DNA of 9,770 nucleotides, taken from positions 1 to 9,770 of the forward strand of contig JALOMS010000307.1 of assembly GCA_025455345.1 (NCBI GenBank), in the 5' to 3' direction. A model generated the notes under the pieces. It saw only the letters and a program-made list of their open reading frames with translations. It was not told the DNA's origin and did not search any database. Position numbers and translations under genes: made by a program. Shown here piece by piece: positions 4,967 to 9,770 of this stretch; position 1 is the stretch's first letter, and each line of letters begins with the position of its first letter. Source of the stretch: Thermoflexibacter sp. Its GTDB lineage: Bacteria > Bacteroidota > Bacteroidia > Cytophagales > Thermoflexibacteraceae.

Positions 4967-7516
4967 TTAGGGCTGAATCATTACTTTTTTGGTCAGTAAA
5001 TTGCCGTCTATGTATAATTGTACGATATACATTCCCGCACTTAATTCGGGCAGACTAATATTTTGTTGGTAAATCAGCCCTCTTACTGCGGTCAGGTCTT
5101 CATAAATCTGCCTACCCGCTAAGTCTGTAACGACTGTTTTTAGTTGTTTAACGTTTTTCTTAAACTGACCATAAATCATAAAAGAGCCTGCATTGGGATT
5201 TGGATATACATTGACATCTTCTTTACTGAAAATATAATCATCTAAGCCCACAACGCCTGATTGGATTTGCAAGTTGTCTATCGCCCAACCCCAACCATGT
5301 GCCGCTTGGTCAGCAAAGAGGCGAAAACGCAATAATACAGTTTCATTTGCCCTGAGTTTGTCTAACATATTGATTACTCTGGGGCGGAATAGGCTTGGCG
5401 TTCCTACGGTGGTAGAGTTATTATCTACAATTCTCCGATTATACGCACTCAACCAATCTGCATTAGCCCGCGAATCATAGCCATCTAAAAGACCAACCCA
5501 AGTTCTTCCTCTATCTCTGGAGGCTTCGACGATGACATAATCCCAAAATTCCGCATCTCCAAATACAGTTCCTCTTTCGCCGGGTTCTACCAAGACTATC
5601 TCGTCAAAGCGAATAAAAGCATCTTTGTCTTTGACAGTGATAGGGAATTTGAGTTGATAGATGTAATTGCTCTCATCATTGGTTCCTGAACCATCTTTAT
5701 AGGGGTGGTCAGAATGAATAGCTCCATTCATAAAGCCGTCGGGTTGGTCTATGCGGTAAACATTGCCAATAAAATCCTCCGAAGGCATATTAAAGTTATT
5801 TTCGTAGGAAACTCTTGGGTCGCCAAAACCTTCTATTTTCACCGTATAAAAATCAGAGGCAGGGCTTACAGCGCGATTTCTTTTTGAGGAAATGTCAAAA
5901 GCTACAATTCTATATTTTAAAGAACCTCCCGCCCGCAACGAACCCGCAGGAAATACGATAGAATTACCAAAACTATTAAACCCTAAGTCAAATAAGGGAA
6001 TTGCAGGGAGCATTTGGTCATTGATACTATATTCCAAATAAGCGGTATCTATGCCTAATTTGTCAGTGATATTTGCCCCAATGGACAAGGTATCCGTAGT
6101 TTCCAAAATGAAACCGTCAGGGATATGCGTAATGACTGGCGGTTCGTTGTCTTCGGCTACTGTAAATCGGAAAGGAATAGTAGAGGTAGTAGCAGGCAAT
6201 AAAATCTCTTTGCCCCCCGCGGTTTTTGCTGAAAAATAGTAAGAATACTCTTTTTCTCCATTTGGAGCGGGTAATTGGGCATTAAATTCTCCGTTTGTGC
6301 CTAATCTCATCACCTCTCTTTTGGGTGCAGTTCTAAATCTATCTTCCGAATATACCAACTCTACGGTATATCTTCGAAAATCTACGACTGTATCACTGAC
6401 TAATTGTACCTTGAAATCTATGGGACGCTGTACACGGTCAGAACTTTCAATAGGTGTATGTCTTAGCTGAGTAAGTACCCAACCTATTTCTGAAAAAATA
6501 TTGAGCATTATCGCACCAGGGTCTTGGATAGACTCACCCCTTGCTATGGAGTGTCGCATGAGGGCATTGTCCGTATTGGTATAAGTTCGGGTATCTAAGT
6601 GAGAAATGCTGGAGCCTCTGTCAAAAGTTCTGGGCGCATAGAGTTTAGGACGCTCTCCCTTATTTTTTTGGGTTACATAATCACTTTGAAAAAAAATTTC
6701 ATCGCTGGTAAGCTGAGCCGCTAATGTGGTGGAAGGATTCCTGAAAACAGTAGTATCTGCTAAAAATTGACCTGTCCTATTCGCTACATACACATCGTAA
6801 ATCGAAGGCACTAACATCGTACTTCCCATAGCAGATGTTCCTATGCTTCCATTACCACTTTGCACATTTTGAAACCCTGCAAAGCCAAGTCCATGTCCTA
6901 ACTCGTGTAAAACAACTGTAACAAAATCAGTTTGGTTTGAGCGAACATTCCCATCTGTCCCAAAATACCAAGACTCATTATTACTACTAAAATTAGCTAC
7001 AATATCTGGGTCAGTTCCATTCAGATTTCTTCCTAAAATCTTTTCTACTAAGACGATAGGATACCAAGTAGGAAATTGGGGCAAAAGAGGGTTGCGAAAA
7101 TAAGTTTCAGGACTTGCGTTCCCTAAAGTAGAAACGCCCAAAGGAGACCAGTTGGCTTGTACATTGATTTGTACGGGTGAGGTCAAAAGTTTTCTCCATA
7201 TATCTACGGCAAACTCAAATGCCTTACGCGCATCTTCAGGAAAGTTTGCACTATATCTCACCACAATATTGGCTTGTTCTGTACGACCGTTTGCCAAGCT
7301 ACGTAATCTTTCGGGAGGAGGAATGCGCTGATTCCCACTTGTTTCACTCATATAACAAATGATAGGGGGAACATTCTCTAAGATTTCCATACCAAAGTTT
7401 CTGACGGATTGCTTGTTGTTAGAAGTCGCTTTTTTCTGAGCGAGTGTAGGATAGACTACAGAATATAAGATAAATAAGCTAAAGAAAAGAGTACGAAGTT
7501 TCTGCATAAAATGCAT
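4967..7516 (-). CDS. Secreted zinc metalloprotease-like protein with T9SS sorting domain
   Basis: The 849-residue protein starts with a signal peptide (cleavage near LAQ-K, residue 27). The ATG at 7516 gives MHFMQKL; the internal ATG at 7507 would start the signal peptide equally well. The protease domain spans about 80-350. FVTVVLHELGHGLGFAG has the zinc pair H204/H208 and catalytic E205, but G214 sits where metzincins have a third histidine. SSISHLD (H306) and NALM (a possible Met-turn) follow, as in other Bacteroidota HELGHGLGF proteins. Next come two Ig/FnIII-like regions (about 365-455 and 456-562), then a jelly-roll-like module (about 575-755) with an Asp-box-like SRDRGRTW (666-673) and HGWGWAIDNLQIQ. 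A T9SS type A sorting domain (about 768-849: VNVYPNPNAGSF... GMYIVQLYIDG... KKVMIQP) ends it. The protein should be exported by Sec and T9SS and cleave extracellular proteins; the substrate is unknown. It is in tandem with the beta-propeller gene but separated from it by a terminator. Confidence 0.88.
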   Translation of the reverse strand: MHFMQKLRTLFFSLFILYSVVYPTLAQKKATSNNKQSVRNFGMEILENVPPIICYMSETSGNQRIPPPERLRSLANGRTEQANIVVRYSANFPEDARKAFEFAVDIWRKLLTSPVQINVQANWSPLGVSTLGNASPETYFRNPLLPQFPTWYPIVLVEKILGRNLNGTDPDIVANFSSNNESWYFGTDGNVRSNQTDFVTVVLHELGHGLGFAGFQNVQSGNGSIGTSAMGSTMLVPSIYDVYVANRTGQFLADTTVFRNPSTTLAAQLTSDEIFFQSDYVTQKNKGERPKLYAPRTFDRGSSISHLDTRTYTNTDNALMRHSIARGESIQDPGAIMLNIFSEIGWVLTQLRHTPIESSDRVQRPIDFKVQLVSDTVVDFRRYTVELVYSEDRFRTAPKREVMRLGTNGEFNAQLPAPNGEKEYSYYFSAKTAGGKEILLPATTSTIPFRFTVAEDNEPPVITHIPDGFILETTDTLSIGANITDKLGIDTAYLEYSINDQMLPAIPLFDLGFNSFGNSIVFPAGSLRAGGSLKYRIVAFDISSKRNRAVSPASDFYTVKIEGFGDPRVSYENNFNMPSEDFIGNVYRIDQPDGFMNGAIHSDHPYKDGSGTNDESNYIYQLKFPITVKDKDAFIRFDEIVLVEPGERGTVFGDAEFWDYVIVEASRDRGRTWVGLLDGYDSRANADWLSAYNRRIVDNNSTTVGTPSLFRPRVINMLDKLRANETVLLRFRLFADQAAHGWGWAIDNLQIQSGVVGLDDYIFSKEDVNVYPNPNAGSFMIYGQFKKNVKQLKTVVTDLAGRQIYEDLTAVRGLIYQQNISLPELSAGMYIVQLYIDGNLLTKKVMIQP

Positions 7517-7578
7517 AAATTTAGGGTTGAGTAATTGTAAGACACGTATAGGTTGCTCAAGGTGTATCAGATTAACAT

Positions 7579-7619
7579 AAAAACAGGATTAAATTTATTA
7601 AAAATAAAGTTAATCCTGT
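7579..7619 (-). terminator. Intrinsic terminator after the Asp-box beta-propeller gene
   Basis: On the minus strand a perfect 10-bp stem (ACAGGATTAA at 7619-7610 with TTAATCCTGT at 7592-7583) encloses an AT-rich 17-base loop and runs straight into a T tract (7583-7579). It lies about 70 bases after the stop at 7691. It separates the propeller gene from the metalloprotease gene, whose ATG is about 60 bases further on, so any promoter for that gene must lie in the short stretch 7517-7578. I found only weak candidates there. Confidence 0.8.
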
Positions 7620-7690
7620 CGAATTATTAGAATATTTAACAATAATGTTAGTTTATCAGGGCAAAAATTTACTATTACCTTGCTAATTGA

Positions 7691-9770
7691 TTAATCAGTG
7701 ATAATAATTTTACTTGTAAAAAGTTCTTTACCATTATAGGCTTTGAGTACATAATTGCCTCTTTGTAAGGTACTCAAATCCAAAGAAGTTTTCCCTGTAT
7801 TTATGTTTTTTTCTCTGAAGACTTCTTGTCCTAAAGCATTGAATACCTGTACTTCAAATCTATTAAGAGAACTTGGAGGTAGCTCCAACACGATATTTCC
7901 TTGCGAAGGATTAGGATATACTTTAGCGGGTTTGGCTTCTGGAAGATTAGAAAACAATCCTACGGTAACAGGAGCGTCTTGGTTAGGATAACGGATATTC
8001 ATATCTACCGTCCATATCCCTCTTCCGTGCGTAGCGGCTATAACTTGCCCATCTCTTTCCTTCAAATCCCAAACATGAACAGCAGGTAAGCCATTGTTGG
8101 CATATTTCCAAGTCCTTCCATTGTCCAAAGACTCAAATAAACCTATTTCTGTTCCAGCCCAAATCTTTTGCTTGTCAGGAAAGACAAATACGCAGTAAGT
8201 AGCTACATCAGGAAATCCATTCATGCTTCGTGTTCCCATCGCACCAAACCCAGAAATGTCTTCCCAAGTTCTTCCTAAGTCTGTACTTCTCAAGATTTTA
8301 GGGCTTCTGTATTGGGAAAAGGTGAGATAGACTGTATTTTCATCATTGGGGTCTGGTACTATGGTCGTAATATTGCCTAATGCCTTAACAAATTTGCTTA
8401 CAGGGGTAAAAGTAAGTCCCCCATTTTGAGATACATACATAGAACGTTGGTCGCTCATGCCGCCACCAGCCCATACAATATTGGGATTGGCATCAGAAAC
8501 TTCCACATCTAAGAAACCGCCCCATTGCGTGCCAGTGATAGGAATAGAAGTCCAATTATCTCCAAAATCTGTAGAACGCCAGACTCCTGTTTGGCTGACA
8601 GCAAATACCAAATCTGGAGCGCGATGCGAGTTAGCTAATTTGGTAAAAAAAGGAGCGCGTGTATTATTAAAGCCAGTGTCTGTCATGCCATTTATCGAAT
8701 TTCTCCAAATTGCTCCACCATCTGAAGACTTGATAATCACGTTTCTCTGAGCGGAGGCAAGGAGTAAGTTGTCCCTCTGAGCGTGCCAAATAGACTCAAA
8801 ACTATCTCCTATACGTGTCGCAAATCGTTCGTTGTAAGGCATATTAGCGTCTGTATTGAAGCCCACTTGAGATTGGAGGGTGGCTCCGTCTTGTACTCCC
8901 CCCAGATACTCTGTTGCTTTGGGTTTTTTAGTAGCATGATAAAATTGATTGGTATTCATTCCCGTATTTTTGGGGACAAAGCTACCTCCTTCATCATCAG
9001 AAATATATATTCCTCCGTCATTGGCTACTATCCATCGGAACGTTCTTCGGTTGGGGTCTAAGCGAACAGTAACAAAGTCGTGTTGGTCGACATGAATTTT
9101 TCCGTTAAGCCTTAGTTGATTATTTTCCCTATTTGTCGCTATTTCTTGAATGTTAGACGATTGGAAAGTAATCGCAGGAGCATTAATTTTTAGAACTGCA
9201 TTAGGAAGCATATCTGCATTCCAAGTAGAGCCTGTGCTTAGATAAGGCCAGAGATTGTACATATATTCAAATTCTTGCCCTCCGTCTCTCGCTATATTGT
9301 TATTAGGTCGGTCTGCCTCATAGGGTACATTGTGTATGTAAATATATTCTCTATTCGTCAATAGCTCCATGTCATTGGGTTCTCTCACATTGAGGTTGAA
9401 TACCCCATTGTTTTCTTGGTCGCGGAAAGAAACCATGAGTTGCCTATTTTTATCTATATCCCATGCCTCAAAAGGAACATCTACGTAGTCTTGGTAAGTA
9501 TAACGATTAGCTGGAACACCCGCACCCGCACCAACTGGACTGGTAAGAAAGCGATGGGCTTTTTGCTTGCGCCCTGCACCAAATCTTATTTCTACTGTAC
9601 TGACGTTCAAGCTATCTCTAATGTCTAAAGTGCCATCTGCAAATCGCCAATTTTGTACTCTTGTGAGTTGCAAAAAGCCAATATTAGTTCCTGTAATTGC
9701 CGTAAAGCGATTAGCCTCGTTTCTGGTTGCTCCTTGGCGCATATCTGCACGCCATATCTCTACTCCACCC
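7691..9770 (-). CDS. T9SS-sorted Asp-box (BNR/sortilin-like) beta-propeller protein, N terminus beyond right edge
   Basis: The frame stays open to the right edge: upstream of the Met at 9742 it reads GGVEIWRAD. That Met is therefore internal and the start is outside the window; 692 codons are visible. Numbering from that Met, residues ~40-140 hold a beta-rich region (VPFEAWDID... LMVSFRDQENNGVFNL). HVDQHDF then DPNRRTFRWIVANDGGIY (217-246) opens the propeller. Six Asp-boxes follow: SDDEGGSF (248), SSDGGAIW (339), STDFGDNW (390), SQNGGLTF (438), STDLGRTW (486) and SLDNGRTW (538). VIAATHGRGIWTVD (567-580) closes the propeller, as in BNR-repeat glycosyl-hydrolase-like and VPS10-like proteins. 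A T9SS type A sorting domain (about 607-683, AKVYPNPSQGNIVLEL to KIIITD) ends the protein. It is probably a cell-surface or secreted carbohydrate- or protein-binding protein. Asp-boxes mark the fold, not the activity, and no sialidase arginine triad can be assigned, so enzyme activity is uncertain. Confidence 0.9.
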   Translation of the reverse strand, partial: GGVEIWRADMRQGATRNEANRFTAITGTNIGFLQLTRVQNWRFADGTLDIRDSLNVSTVEIRFGAGRKQKAHRFLTSPVGAGAGVPANRYTYQDYVDVPFEAWDIDKNRQLMVSFRDQENNGVFNLNVREPNDMELLTNREYIYIHNVPYEADRPNNNIARDGGQEFEYMYNLWPYLSTGSTWNADMLPNAVLKINAPAITFQSSNIQEIATNRENNQLRLNGKIHVDQHDFVTVRLDPNRRTFRWIVANDGGIYISDDEGGSFVPKNTGMNTNQFYHATKKPKATEYLGGVQDGATLQSQVGFNTDANMPYNERFATRIGDSFESIWHAQRDNLLLASAQRNVIIKSSDGGAIWRNSINGMTDTGFNNTRAPFFTKLANSHRAPDLVFAVSQTGVWRSTDFGDNWTSIPITGTQWGGFLDVEVSDANPNIVWAGGGMSDQRSMYVSQNGGLTFTPVSKFVKALGNITTIVPDPNDENTVYLTFSQYRSPKILRSTDLGRTWEDISGFGAMGTRSMNGFPDVATYCVFVFPDKQKIWAGTEIGLFESLDNGRTWKYANNGLPAVHVWDLKERDGQVIAATHGRGIWTVDMNIRYPNQDAPVTVGLFSNLPEAKPAKVYPNPSQGNIVLELPPSSLNRFEVQVFNALGQEVFREKNINTGKTSLDLSTLQRGNYVLKAYNGKELFTSKIIITD

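Noticed and set aside
8457..9061. Plus-strand open frames opposite the propeller gene (such as 8457-8750 and 8783-9061)
   Set aside because: They lie wholly opposite a strongly supported coding frame. Their products are low-complexity reverse-strand readings with no domain, signal or promoter.
9740..9742. ATG at 9742 as the start of the propeller gene
   Set aside because: The frame stays open upstream to the window edge with sequence like the rest of the protein (GGVEIWRAD), and no signal peptide follows the Met although the protein has a T9SS sorting domain.

Overview
The window looks like chromosomal DNA from a member of the Bacteroidota, most likely a Cytophagales-type gliding or surface-living relative. 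Three of the six genes encode secreted proteins with the features of type IX secretion system (T9SS) cargo: a signal peptide where the start is visible, and a C-terminal sorting domain that opens with a PNP motif and, where complete, ends in a short basic strand. Recognisable promoters follow the Bacteroidota -7 pattern TAnnTTTG, and the starts lack Shine-Dalgarno sequences and sit in A/T-rich leaders. The DNA is AT-rich overall.

Layout, left to right. Positions 1-1405 (minus) hold the N-terminal 468 codons of a T9SS cargo protein whose end lies beyond the left edge. Positions 1406-1654 are a divergent promoter region serving that gene and thrS. Positions 1655-3601 (plus) are thrS, a full-length threonyl-tRNA synthetase with all zinc-site and editing-site residues. 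Its leader has a small hairpin whose loop resembles a tRNA-Thr anticodon loop, and a strong 16-bp terminator hairpin follows the gene. Positions 3761-4449 (plus) hold a small, very AT-rich secreted protein of unknown function. It is split by an apparent one-base deletion in an A run, so the signal peptide and the body are in different frames. Three bases further on it meets a convergent gene, 4453-4821 (minus), for a small three-helix membrane protein.

The right half is two tandem minus-strand genes for large secreted proteins. The one at 4967-7516 is an 849-residue multidomain metalloprotease with an HELGH zinc motif. The one at 7691 to beyond 9770 is an Asp-box (BNR/sortilin-type) beta-propeller protein, truncated at its N terminus by the right edge. 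Each is followed on its own strand by a hairpin, so they are probably separate transcription units.

Apart from thrS, which is a housekeeping gene, the window is mostly cell-surface or exported proteins. The three T9SS cargo proteins would share an export route, but no T9SS machinery gene is present and nothing shows that they act in one pathway. The most unusual points are the thrS leader hairpin, the frameshifted gene, the overlapping inverted repeats at 4906-4958 and the non-standard zinc motif of the metalloprotease. I saw no mobile element, CRISPR array, tRNA or rRNA.
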